This document shows, piece after piece, positions 55,583 to 63,829 of a stretch of 64,000 nt of DNA. The stretch is from positions 1-64,000 of the forward strand of contig JADQBG010000003.1 of the NCBI GenBank assembly GCA_016278725.1. The letters are read 5' to 3'. The DNA is from Actinomycetota bacterium (GTDB lineage: Bacteria; Actinomycetota; Thermoleophilia; RBG-16-64-13). Below the pieces are notes generated by a model, which saw only the letters and a program-made list of their open reading frames with translations, had not been told where the DNA came from and did not search any database. Each line of letters opens with the position of its first letter. The first letter of the stretch is position 1. A program made the position numbers and the translations under genes.

Positions 55583-56374
55583 TTGCCTGATGGTGGGAGG
55601 AGACGGTTCCGCTTCCGCATCTATGATGTGGGTGGGCGGGCCGTTCGAATACGTCTACGCTACCTGATCCTCGTGGGTTTCGGCCTGGCGACGGTTGCCG
55701 CAGCCTTCCTTTTCGTGCCCTTTTACGTGACCAGCACGCCTCAGTTCTGTTCGAATTGTCACATCATGGACCCCTTCATCTCCTCGTGGGAGGAGTCCAC
55801 CCACTCCAAGTTCGGCTGCGCCGAATGTCACGTGCGCCCAGGAATCCTGAACCACGTGGTCAACCAGGTGCGGGTAACCCAAAACATCTACGCCAACCTG
55901 GTTGGGGGCGCGGAGATGCCGGCGACCATCGAATCGGCCAGCAACGAGAACTGCCTGCAGGCGGGTTGTCACAGCCTAAACCGCACTGCCTCCACGTCCG
56001 GAGATCTGCTCATACCGCACTACGATCACGTCACCCTGCGCGGCCTGCAGTGCAAACACTGCCACTTCAACGTGGTCCACACTCCGGAGGGCGGTACCCC
56101 GGTGCCGCCGATGGGGGTCTGCGCCATGTGCCACGACGGAACTCAGGCTCCGAACGAGTGCGACACCTGCCACCAGGAACCCCCGACCGCAGAAGAGGCG
56201 CACGCAGATCTCGCTTTGGAGCAGCACGCGGAGTTCGCGCGAGGACGGGAGCAGGAGTGCTTCGACTGCCACCACGCCGACCAGTCCTTCTGTTCCAAAT
56301 CCGGTTGCCACGAGCCGGGCGAGTTCCAGTCCCTGACCGAGCGCGCGAGGATCGAAGAGAGGTTTAGCGAGTAA
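55583..56374 (+). CDS. NapC/NirT-like octahaem c-type cytochrome
   Basis: One N-terminal membrane anchor (LRYLILVGFGLATVAAAFLF) and a periplasmic multihaem domain, as in quinol-oxidising NapC/NirT/NrfH proteins. Eight haem motifs: CSNCH, CAECH, CKHCH, CAMCH, CDTCH and CFDCH, plus two of CX3CH form, CLQAGCH and CSKSGCH. TTG 55583 has AAGGAG 6 bases upstream; TTG 55580 is too close to it. It starts a run of nine co-directional genes and is paralogous to the next gene (shared STPxFCxNCH, EMP, HYDHVTLRGL versus HRDHVELRDL). Confidence 0.85.
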   Translation: MPDGGRRRFRFRIYDVGGRAVRIRLRYLILVGFGLATVAAAFLFVPFYVTSTPQFCSNCHIMDPFISSWEESTHSKFGCAECHVRPGILNHVVNQVRVTQNIYANLVGGAEMPATIESASNENCLQAGCHSLNRTASTSGDLLIPHYDHVTLRGLQCKHCHFNVVHTPEGGTPVPPMGVCAMCHDGTQAPNECDTCHQEPPTAEEAHADLALEQHAEFARGREQECFDCHHADQSFCSKSGCHEPGEFQSLTERARIEERFSE

Positions 56375-57360
56375 TGCGTTGGCCGCGTTTTCTCCGAATC
56401 TATGACGAGAGCGGGCGCCCCGTGCGGTTGCGGGTGCCTTATCTGATCTTTATCGCGGCCGCCATCGTGATTATCGTGATCGCCGCCGTCTACCTGCCGG
56501 TGGCGATGACCTCCACGCCGAGCTTCTGCGGAAACTGCCACCTGATGCAAGAGCCGGTGGAGCTGTGGGAAAACTCGACTCACGCCAACGTCAACTGCAT
56601 CCAATGCCACATCGATCCCGGCTTTATCAACACGCTCGAGCATAAGCTGATGTCCTATAAGGAGATCTACGGGCAATTCCTCGGCGACGGAGAGATGCCC
56701 GACGAGATCCAACTGCCCTCGAACGAGGCCTGTCTGCAGTGTCACTCTCTCGACCGGAACGTTTCGCCCGGCGGGGACATCAAGATTCCGCACCGAGACC
56801 ACGTGGAGTTGCGCGATCTGCTCTGCGCCGACTGCCACTTCAACGTGGTTCACACCCGCCGGGCCATCTCGGGCGGCAATCCGCCCATGGACGTTTGCTA
56901 CATGTGCCACGACGGCGAACAGGCGCCCAACGAATGCGAGACCTGCCACACTACCCCGCGCGAGGATTTTGTCGAACAGGGTCATCCGGTGGATGCCTTG
57001 GAAAACCACGGCGCCCTTGCCCGTGAGCGCGTCGAGGACTGCTACCGATGCCACTCCCAGGAGTCCGGCTTCTGCGAGGATTGCCACAGTCAGCCGCCGG
57101 CCACGCACGCACGCGAGGATTGGCGCTACACCCATCGCATCGAGGTCAATCGGGACGGGCGCAGCTCTTGCCAGGGTTGCCACGAAGAAGATTTCTGCCA
57201 GAAGTGCCACAGTGTCCAGCACCCGCCCAACTGGGTGAACCAGCACGGGGACTTTGCTCAGGGCGGCGGCGAGGCATGTCTCGTCTGCCACGCACCGGGA
57301 TTTTGCAACGACTGCCATGATAGCGAAGGAGTCGGCATGCAAATAGGTCAGGCTCAGTAG
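56374..57360 (+). CDS. NapC/NirT-like dodecahaem c-type cytochrome
   Basis: A membrane-anchored cytochrome with 12 CxxCH motifs: CGNCH, CIQCH, CLQCH, CADCH, CYMCH, CETCH, CYRCH, CEDCH, CQGCH, CQKCH, CLVCH and CNDCH. The anchor is LIFIAAAIVIIVIAAVYLPV. The first six haems align with the upstream octahaem paralogue; the C-terminal half is added. It would take electrons from quinol and pass them outward along a haem wire. Its ATG overlaps the upstream stop (TAATG). Confidence 0.85.
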   Translation: MRWPRFLRIYDESGRPVRLRVPYLIFIAAAIVIIVIAAVYLPVAMTSTPSFCGNCHLMQEPVELWENSTHANVNCIQCHIDPGFINTLEHKLMSYKEIYGQFLGDGEMPDEIQLPSNEACLQCHSLDRNVSPGGDIKIPHRDHVELRDLLCADCHFNVVHTRRAISGGNPPMDVCYMCHDGEQAPNECETCHTTPREDFVEQGHPVDALENHGALARERVEDCYRCHSQESGFCEDCHSQPPATHAREDWRYTHRIEVNRDGRSSCQGCHEEDFCQKCHSVQHPPNWVNQHGDFAQGGGEACLVCHAPGFCNDCHDSEGVGMQIGQAQ

Positions 57361-57389
57361 AGCAAAGTCGGCCGATGAAGGAGGAGATC

Positions 57390-58325
57390 TTGAAGACGGT
57401 GGCCGGAGCTGCCGGGGGGTTAGCGAAAGAATTCACGTGTCTTCGTCGGTGGGCGGGGCTCGGGGGTCTCGCTGTCATCCTGCTCGTGCTCCTCTCGGGG
57501 GAGGGGGCCTGGGCGCAGGAGAGCGGGCAGCCGGCCGCGCCGGACAAAAACGGCTGCTTGGTCTGCCACGGGCAGGAATACTTGGGATCAGTAGAGGTGG
57601 ACGGAACAGCGCAGGATCTCTTCGTCCGCCCCGAGGCCTACCAGGACTCGGCTCACGGGCTGCTGCCTTGCACTTCGTGCCACATCGGCTTCACCCACGA
57701 GAATCCGCATCAGATGGTGACGAACGCGGAGTTCTTCGCCGAGACGGCGCGCGAGGCGTGCCGTAATTGCCATGCCGACCAGTTCGAGATGTATCAGCAG
57801 AGCTATCACGGCAAACTGAGCCAGGGAGGTGTCGCCGGTGGGGTCCAGGCCCCCGGATGCACCGACTGCCACGGCATGCACCAGGTGCAGCGTGTCGACA
57901 CTCTGGAATATCGTCAGGACATTCAGCAGATCTGCGGGCAATGTCACGGCGGCCGCGAGGACACCTTCCTCGATACCTACCACGGCAAGGCCATCACCCT
58001 CGGGCGAGAGGCTTCGTCCACCTGCGTGGATTGCCACGGTTCGCACTTCATCCTGCCCACCGACAACCCGATGTCCACGCTTTCTGAGGCCAACGACCTC
58101 GAGACTTGCCAGAAATGCCATCCCGACGCCGACGAGGGCTTCACCACCTTCTTGGTTCATATTCAGCCCACCTCCACCGATGCCCCTTTGATCGTCTTCG
58201 CGGTGGCGGTCTTCTACATTTCGATGATCGTGGTGGTCTTCGCCTTCGGGGGGATTCACACGCTCCTGTACATCTACCGGGGGCTCAAGAACGGTCTCTA
58301 CTTCCGTAAAGGAGGTCACCACTGA
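57390..58325 (+). CDS. Exported heptahaem cytochrome c with C-terminal membrane anchor (copy 1)
   Basis: A signal peptide (GLAVILLVLLSGEGAWAQ) is followed by seven CxxCH motifs: CLVCH, CTSCH, CRNCH, CTDCH, CGQCH, CVDCH and CQKCH. One C-terminal transmembrane segment (VFAVAVFYISMIVVVFAFGG) anchors it. TTG 57390 is chosen because AAGGAGG lies 5 bases upstream; ATG 57375 contains that sequence and has none of its own. It is paired with the cytochrome b that follows, and the pair recurs at 59235-61030. Confidence 0.82.
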   Translation: MKTVAGAAGGLAKEFTCLRRWAGLGGLAVILLVLLSGEGAWAQESGQPAAPDKNGCLVCHGQEYLGSVEVDGTAQDLFVRPEAYQDSAHGLLPCTSCHIGFTHENPHQMVTNAEFFAETAREACRNCHADQFEMYQQSYHGKLSQGGVAGGVQAPGCTDCHGMHQVQRVDTLEYRQDIQQICGQCHGGREDTFLDTYHGKAITLGREASSTCVDCHGSHFILPTDNPMSTLSEANDLETCQKCHPDADEGFTTFLVHIQPTSTDAPLIVFAVAVFYISMIVVVFAFGGIHTLLYIYRGLKNGLYFRKGGHH

Positions 58326-59176
58326 TGGCGGCCGGCACCGACGCGCGCGAAGGGGTGCGCCTCGTCTACAGAAGGTTCAGCGCCTTTCACCGGTTCAACC
58401 ACTACCTGGTGATGATCAGCTTCTTCGGTTTGGTCCTCACTGGGATTCCGCTCAAGTTCAAGGACAGCGTCTGGGCCGAGTTCTTCATGGACCTGATCGG
58501 CGGTGTCGAAGGGGCGGGATTCGTCCACCGCGTGATGGCGGTGTTCAATTTCACGTATTTCTTCCTGGAAATGGGCTATATGGCTTGGTACGTGGCCGCC
58601 CGCAAGGGCCCCCTTTTCGGCCCTGACTCCATCGTCCCGGGCAAGAAGGACTGGCAGGACATCAAGGGCATGTTTCGCTGGTTCCTGGGCAAAGGGCCCA
58701 AGCCGCGGTTCAACCGCTTCACCTATTGGGAGAAGTTCGACTTTTGGTCTCTCATGGCCGGCACCGTCCTGATCGGTGGAACCGGTCTCATGATGTGGTT
58801 CCCTGAGTTCACCGCTTCCCTCCTCCCGGGAGTGTCGCTCAACGTGGCCCTGGTGCTTCATTCCAACGAGGCCTTCCTGGCCACCGGGGTGATCTTCATC
58901 TTCGTCCACTTCTTCTCGGCGCACGGACGCCCCGAGTCCTTTCCCGCCGACGAGGTGATCTTCAGCGGCAGCCTGCCTCTCGATCACTACATCGCGGACC
59001 GGCCCGCCGAATACGAAAACCGTCTGCGGGCGGGGACGCTCGATCAGGTGGTGCGTCCCGCGCCGACCGGACCCATGACCCGCGTGAATTCGTGGCTCAT
59101 GGCCATATTCAGCGTGGTTGCGCTGTTCGCCGCCACCTACACCATGTTGCTGGTGGTGTGGCCGCTTCTGTTCTAG
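58325..59176 (+). CDS. Membrane cytochrome b subunit (copy 1)
   Basis: A 283-residue protein with about five membrane segments and His residues placed for two b haems: FSAFHRFNHYLVMISFFGLV, FVHRVMAVFNFTYFFLE, and VALVLHSNEAFLATGVIFIF with VHFFSAHG. It resembles the cytochrome b of formate dehydrogenase/hydrogenase (FdnI/HyaC) type. It may oxidise quinol and hand electrons to the neighbouring heptahaem cytochrome. AAAGGAGG precedes ATG 58325; the start overlaps the upstream stop in TGATG. Confidence 0.83.
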   Translation: MAAGTDAREGVRLVYRRFSAFHRFNHYLVMISFFGLVLTGIPLKFKDSVWAEFFMDLIGGVEGAGFVHRVMAVFNFTYFFLEMGYMAWYVAARKGPLFGPDSIVPGKKDWQDIKGMFRWFLGKGPKPRFNRFTYWEKFDFWSLMAGTVLIGGTGLMMWFPEFTASLLPGVSLNVALVLHSNEAFLATGVIFIFVHFFSAHGRPESFPADEVIFSGSLPLDHYIADRPAEYENRLRAGTLDQVVRPAPTGPMTRVNSWLMAIFSVVALFAATYTMLLVVWPLLF

Positions 59177-59234
59177 CTTGGCAATCCGTTTTTGGAAGGT
59201 GAGTAGGATCTTGCAGTCGAATACGGGGGAGAAG

Positions 59235-60260
59235 ATGAATCTGACGGGGGTGGGCTTGCCGCGGCCCCGGCGCCGCGTCTCGAGGGTCGCGGCTTCGGCC
59301 GCGTTCTCGGCTATCTTGATGCTTGGGCTTTTTGTCGGCGTGGCCTCGGCCCAAGATGTCGAGGGCTGCCTGATCTGCCACGGCGACCCGAATTTCACCG
59401 ATCCCACGCCACCGGAAAACCTGGAGGAGGGGGAGGACCTCTCTCTCTATGTCGATGCCGAGAAGTTCCTAGGCTCCGTGCACGACGAGCTGAAGTGCTC
59501 CGATTGCCACAAGGGCTTCCTCCTGACCATTCCCAACCATCAAATCGACGTGGACAAGGATTTCCGGCAGGTGGCAATCGAAGCCTGCGAAGGCTGCCAC
59601 CAGGAGGCCTTCCAGCAATACCAGACCTCGGAGCACGCTCAGCGCTTCTACGAGGATCAGGCGGGGCCGATCTGTATCAGTTGCCACGGCTCGCACGCCA
59701 TTCGCCGGGTGAACCTGGGCGAGGAGTCGGCGGACTTCAAGATGAGCATGGCCCGTGACTCCTGCGGGCAGTGCCACGAGGACAAGTTCGAACAGGCCAG
59801 CCACGAGTTCCACTTCAAGGCGCTCTCACTCGGCTATGAGCGGGCGGCCACCTGCTTCGACTGCCACGGCTTTCACGACAATCTGGCCCTGACCTCCGGC
59901 GAACCGGAGACGGTCGAGGCCTGCCGCCAGTGCCACCCCGGCGCGAACAAGGGCTTCACCTACTTCCAGATGCACCTGCAGGAGGGCTTCCAGGACGCCT
60001 GGTGGGGCGTGCGTGCCGTCTATTACCTCTTCAGCACGTTGCTGGTCGTGGTGCTCGTAACCGGCATCGCCTACACCACCGTGCACTTCCAGAAAGAAAC
60101 CCGGACCATGCTCGGGGTATTCGGCCGTGGCGCGGGACGCCTCTTCGGCTTCATCCGTCACCTCGAGGAAGAGTCGGTGAAAGAGCGCGAAGGGCGGCCG
60201 AACGGCCCGGAGGATCACTCCAACGATAAGCCCGAGAACGACCACAGGGGGATGCTGTAA
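59235..60260 (+). CDS. Exported heptahaem cytochrome c with C-terminal membrane anchor (copy 2)
   Basis: Paralogue of the 57390 gene. Signal peptide AFSAILMLGLFVGVASAQ, seven CxxCH motifs (CLICH, CSDCH, CEGCH, CISCH, CGQCH, CFDCH, CRQCH) in the same order and spacing, a transmembrane segment (YYLFSTLLVVVLVTGIAYTT) and a cytoplasmic charged tail of ~55 residues. GGGGGAGAAG precedes ATG 59235. It is coupled to the next cytochrome b through TAATG. Confidence 0.85.
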   Translation: MNLTGVGLPRPRRRVSRVAASAAFSAILMLGLFVGVASAQDVEGCLICHGDPNFTDPTPPENLEEGEDLSLYVDAEKFLGSVHDELKCSDCHKGFLLTIPNHQIDVDKDFRQVAIEACEGCHQEAFQQYQTSEHAQRFYEDQAGPICISCHGSHAIRRVNLGEESADFKMSMARDSCGQCHEDKFEQASHEFHFKALSLGYERAATCFDCHGFHDNLALTSGEPETVEACRQCHPGANKGFTYFQMHLQEGFQDAWWGVRAVYYLFSTLLVVVLVTGIAYTTVHFQKETRTMLGVFGRGAGRLFGFIRHLEEESVKEREGRPNGPEDHSNDKPENDHRGML

Positions 60261-61030
60261 TGGCCGAGGCGACCTACCCGGCTGTGGGCGAGGAGCGGCC
60301 GGAGGGAGCGGCGGTTGCCGAGACGAATGTCGAGGGCCGGGACTACTATGTCCGTTTCTCGCCCTACCACCGGCTGAGCCACTTCGTCATGATGACCACC
60401 TTCATCGGCTGCGCCCTCACCGGCCCGCCGCTGAAGTACAGCTATGACTTCTGGGCTCAGGCGATGATGGGCTTCTGGGGCGGGGTGCAGAACGCCGGCC
60501 TGATCCACCGCGTGATGGCGGGTTTCATGGTCGCCGACTTCGTCGTCCATGTGCTCTACCTCGGCTACCACATCGGGGTCAAGAAGGCCAAGATCTTCGG
60601 GCCGGACTCGATCTTCTTCTGGAAGAAGGATCTGTCCGACGCCTTGGGCATGGTCAAGTGGTTCTTCGATCGCGGCCCCCGGCCCAGGTTCGAGCGCTTC
60701 ACCTTCTGGGAGAAGTTCGACTACTGGGCGGTTTTCTGGGGGATCGCGATGATCGGCACTTCGGGCTTCGCGCTCTGGTTCCCCACGGTGACCAGCACGC
60801 TGGTGTCCGGCATCTTCCTCAACGTGGCGCGGATCATCCACGGTGACGAGGCCATCCTGGCCATCGGCTGGATCCTCTTCGTCCACCTGTACAACTCCCA
60901 CCTGCGCATGAACGTCTTTCCGATGGACCCGGTCATCTTCACCGGGCGTATGCCTGTCGAGCACGTCAAGCACGACAAGGCCGCCTGGTACGACCGACTG
61001 GTCCGGGAAGGAAAGATCAAGCCGGAGTGA
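60260..61030 (+). CDS. Membrane cytochrome b subunit (copy 2)
   Basis: Paralogue of the 58325 gene. The two share FGPDSI, then a K-rich loop, RGPRPRFERFTFWEKFDYW versus KGPKPRFNRFTYWEKFDFW, and the paired His helices YHRLSHFVMMTTFIGCALTG and LIHRVMAGFMVADFVVHVLY. The N-terminus is extended by ~25 polar residues. ATG 60260 overlaps the heptahaem stop, and the stop overlaps the next gene. Confidence 0.84.
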   Translation: MAEATYPAVGEERPEGAAVAETNVEGRDYYVRFSPYHRLSHFVMMTTFIGCALTGPPLKYSYDFWAQAMMGFWGGVQNAGLIHRVMAGFMVADFVVHVLYLGYHIGVKKAKIFGPDSIFFWKKDLSDALGMVKWFFDRGPRPRFERFTFWEKFDYWAVFWGIAMIGTSGFALWFPTVTSTLVSGIFLNVARIIHGDEAILAIGWILFVHLYNSHLRMNVFPMDPVIFTGRMPVEHVKHDKAAWYDRLVREGKIKPE

Positions 61031-61935
61031 TGGGGAGCATGCCGCAAAAAGACAGCTTCGCGCCCCCGGAGGGGCATTCGCAGATCGAGTGGGGGCGAGC
61101 ACCAGCTCTGCTCTTCCTCGCGGTCCTGGCCGTTGCAGTGGTCCTGCTGGCCGGCTGTGGAGAGAGTGAACCCTCGAGCGCCGAGACCTTTGGGCAGCGG
61201 TTGCTCGAAGCGGAGCAGCAGCCGGAGGTGTCGGCCGAACCGGCCAGCTTCATCAGCCTATGCGCCAACTGCCATGACCGTCTCGACCGGGAACTCGACT
61301 GGCGGCGGGAGCGAAAACTGGTGTTCAGCCATCCCGCCCACTTCGCCCAGGGCATCCGCTGCGAGGCGTGCCACAAGGAGTTTCCGCACAAACCCGGACG
61401 AACGTTGCACGTAGACGTCGAGACCTGCTTCGTGTGCCACGGGACCCTTCACGGGCAGGACGGGGAGTTGGCTTCGACCGACTGCGAGACCTGCCACACT
61501 CCCGATATTGCCCCGGTGACCGACGACCACAGCCTGTCCAACTGGCTTCTGGCCGAAGGGCCGGAACGAGCCGGCCACGCGCAGAAGGCGCTCCAGCAGC
61601 GCCTGTACTGCAAGATGTGCCACCAGGAGACCTTCTGCCAGGACTGTCATCAGGTGGAAATGCCGCATCCGGAGGACTGGGAGGTCGCGCATATGCCGGC
61701 CGCCCAGGAAAACGAGGGAGCATGTGACAAGTGCCATACGCCGGAGTACTGCAATGCCTGCCACCACGCCGACTTCGAAAAGCTACCGGACTGGCGCCGG
61801 CAGCACCGCACGGTGGTCGGTGACGTGGGAACCGACGCTTGCTTTGAATGTCATAACCCTGCTTTCTGCGCGGACTGCCACGTTCGGGTGGGTCAAGACA
61901 GGGGTGTTCTCGGGGGGCCGGGAAACGGGGGCTAA
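61030..61935 (+). CDS. Decahaem c-type cytochrome lipoprotein
   Basis: A lipoprotein: hydrophobic stretch LLFLAVLAVAVVLLAGCGES with lipobox LAGC. Ten CxxCH motifs follow: CANCH, CEACH, CFVCH, CETCH, CKMCH, CQDCH, CDKCH, CNACH, CFECH and CADCH. One haem carries the C-x-x-C-H-x3-M-P-H-P module shared with the next two genes. ATG 61030 overlaps the cytochrome b stop; GTG 61027 and ATG 61039 are also in frame. Confidence 0.83.
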   Translation: MGSMPQKDSFAPPEGHSQIEWGRAPALLFLAVLAVAVVLLAGCGESEPSSAETFGQRLLEAEQQPEVSAEPASFISLCANCHDRLDRELDWRRERKLVFSHPAHFAQGIRCEACHKEFPHKPGRTLHVDVETCFVCHGTLHGQDGELASTDCETCHTPDIAPVTDDHSLSNWLLAEGPERAGHAQKALQQRLYCKMCHQETFCQDCHQVEMPHPEDWEVAHMPAAQENEGACDKCHTPEYCNACHHADFEKLPDWRRQHRTVVGDVGTDACFECHNPAFCADCHVRVGQDRGVLGGPGNGG

Positions 61936-61953
61936 GTGAAAGAGGAGGACCCC

Positions 61954-62796
61954 ATGAAGACCCCCTGGCGTCACCGCGGGACGGAGATCCTGCCGGGAGT
62001 CCTTCTCCTGGCGGCGTTAATTGCCGTTGCGGTCTTCGCGCTGGGCTGCGGGGAAGAAGCCGCGGCGCCGGGCAGCGCCGCCGAGCAGCCCGAGGCCGCC
62101 CCGGCAGTACCGGTCAGGAGTGAGCAATGTCTGTCCTGCCACACCGACTTTGCCGAGCGCATTTCGAATGAGAACCAACGGGTCTTCTCTCACGAACTCC
62201 ATCTGGAGCAGGAGATCGACTGCAGCGCCTGCCACTCGGATGTGGGACACGATGGGGCTCCGATTCACCGTCCGAGTGACTGTCAGAATTGCCACGGAAT
62301 CACCATGCCGCACCCCGGTGGTTTCGTAAATGACCACGGCGCGCAGGTGCTCGAAGAAGGCACCGACGTCTGCACCCGTTGCCACGATATCCATCTGCAC
62401 TGTCAGGCATGTCACGGCATCGAGATGCCGCACCCCGCCGAATGGGACCAGAAGCACGGCGAGTTGGCGGTGCCGGAGTTGGAGTCCTGCAGGCAGTGTC
62501 ATCAGCCCGACTTCTGCCTGCAGTGCCATCCGGTGGAGATGCCGCACCCCGCTGATTGGATAAAGACCCACGGCCTTCCCGTGGTGGACCAGGGATCCGC
62601 GACGTGCACCAAGTGCCATGAGCCCGAGCTTTGCGTCAGCTGTCACGGTATGCCCATGCCCCACCCAGACGATTGGGGTACCGGTCACCCGGCTGTGGCC
62701 GCGGAGAAGCGGGCCGAATGCCTGCTTTGCCACACCGAGCAGGACTGCGCCGATTGTCACGACATCCATCAGACTCACGGGAAGGATGGTGTGTGA
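61954..62796 (+). CDS. Undecahaem c-type cytochrome lipoprotein with MPHP repeats
   Basis: A lipoprotein with LIAVAVFALGCGEEAAAPGS (lipobox ALGC). Eleven CxxCH motifs: CLSCH, CSACH, CQNCH, CTRCH, CQACH, CRQCH, CLQCH, CTKCH, CVSCH, CLLCH and CADCH. Four haems are followed by an MPHP module, as in CHGIEMPHPAEWDQKHG and CHPVEMPHPADWIKTHG, spaced about 40-50 residues apart. The body is thus an internal repeat of a two-haem unit. GAGGAGG lies 5 bases before ATG 61954, so GTG 61936 is rejected. Confidence 0.85.
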   Translation: MKTPWRHRGTEILPGVLLLAALIAVAVFALGCGEEAAAPGSAAEQPEAAPAVPVRSEQCLSCHTDFAERISNENQRVFSHELHLEQEIDCSACHSDVGHDGAPIHRPSDCQNCHGITMPHPGGFVNDHGAQVLEEGTDVCTRCHDIHLHCQACHGIEMPHPAEWDQKHGELAVPELESCRQCHQPDFCLQCHPVEMPHPADWIKTHGLPVVDQGSATCTKCHEPELCVSCHGMPMPHPDDWGTGHPAVAAEKRAECLLCHTEQDCADCHDIHQTHGKDGV

Positions 62797-63746
62797 TGCG
62801 CCCATCGATCGGTTCCCGTAAGAAACGCTTCGGCCTGCTCCTGGTCGTGGGGCTGCTCCTGGTCTTGGGGGGTACCGTGCTCTGGGACTCGCCGGACTCC
62901 ATGGCGCAGGGGGAATCGGAACCCGAGCGTACCCGCACGGACCTTCGCAGACTCCCGACGACCAGTGAGCAAACCGACGTGAACGCTGCCCCGAGAGAGT
63001 CCGGGGGCGAGCCCTTCCGCACCTGCGAGGCTTGTCACCCCGACTTCTTGCAGAAGCCTCCTCCGTCAGCGGATCTGATCTTCTCCCACCAAACCCATTT
63101 GGACGAAGACGTGGAATGCGCCACCTGCCATAACCCTCCCCTGGGTCATTTTGGCAAGCCGGCTGCTTTGATGAGCACCTGTCTCTCCTGCCACGAGGGA
63201 CAGACCGCACCCAACGAATGCGAGAACTGCCACCGCAAGTTGGAAGAGATCGCGCCCAATCTGGACGAACCCATCGTGCACCTCAACCCCGATGCTTCCA
63301 CGCGGCAGAGTTGCGACAACTGCCACGACGTGGAGGTTTGGTGCGAACGCTGCCACGGCGTGGAGATGCCTCACCCCGACACCTGGAAGAGCGCCCACGG
63401 AGCGGTGGCCTTGGCGGGGGCACAGGTGTGCGAGAAGTGTCATCAATCCAAAGACCCCGCCTACTGCGTGGAATGCCACGGGGTGGCAATGCCTCATCCG
63501 GCCTATTGGTATTCGGGCCATGGAGACATTGCCTCGGACAATCGGGACACCTGCAATCAGTGTCATCCGGAGGCGCCTCAATACTGCAACGACTGTCACC
63601 ACGCGGGCTTCTCGCCCACCGAGGATTGGCTGCCGGAACAGCATGGTCAGATCGTGGACGAGCGCGGGGAGTCCACCTGCCTTGTTTGCCACGAGGAGGC
63701 ATTCTGCGCCGAGTGCCACACCGCAGGACGGTTTGTTAAGGGATGA
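62796..63746 (+). CDS. Exported dodecahaem c-type cytochrome
   Basis: An N-terminal hydrophobic segment (FGLLLVVGLLLVLGGTVLW) acts as signal or anchor. There are 12 CxxCH motifs: CEACH, CATCH, CLSCH, CENCH, CDNCH, CERCH, CEKCH, CVECH, CNQCH, CNDCH, CLVCH and CAECH. Two carry the MPHP module (CHGVEMPHPDTWKSAHG, CHGVAMPHPAYWYSGHG). The last four haems resemble the end of the decahaem protein. ATG 62796 overlaps the upstream stop in TGATG. Confidence 0.85.
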   Translation: MRPSIGSRKKRFGLLLVVGLLLVLGGTVLWDSPDSMAQGESEPERTRTDLRRLPTTSEQTDVNAAPRESGGEPFRTCEACHPDFLQKPPPSADLIFSHQTHLDEDVECATCHNPPLGHFGKPAALMSTCLSCHEGQTAPNECENCHRKLEEIAPNLDEPIVHLNPDASTRQSCDNCHDVEVWCERCHGVEMPHPDTWKSAHGAVALAGAQVCEKCHQSKDPAYCVECHGVAMPHPAYWYSGHGDIASDNRDTCNQCHPEAPQYCNDCHHAGFSPTEDWLPEQHGQIVDERGESTCLVCHEEAFCAECHTAGRFVKG

Positions 63747-63829
63747 TCCTGGAGAGGAGGGCTTAGCCGGCCTCTCGAGAACCAATACGTCATTCACATT
63801 TCGCGGGACAGAGTGAAGGAGGTGAACGC

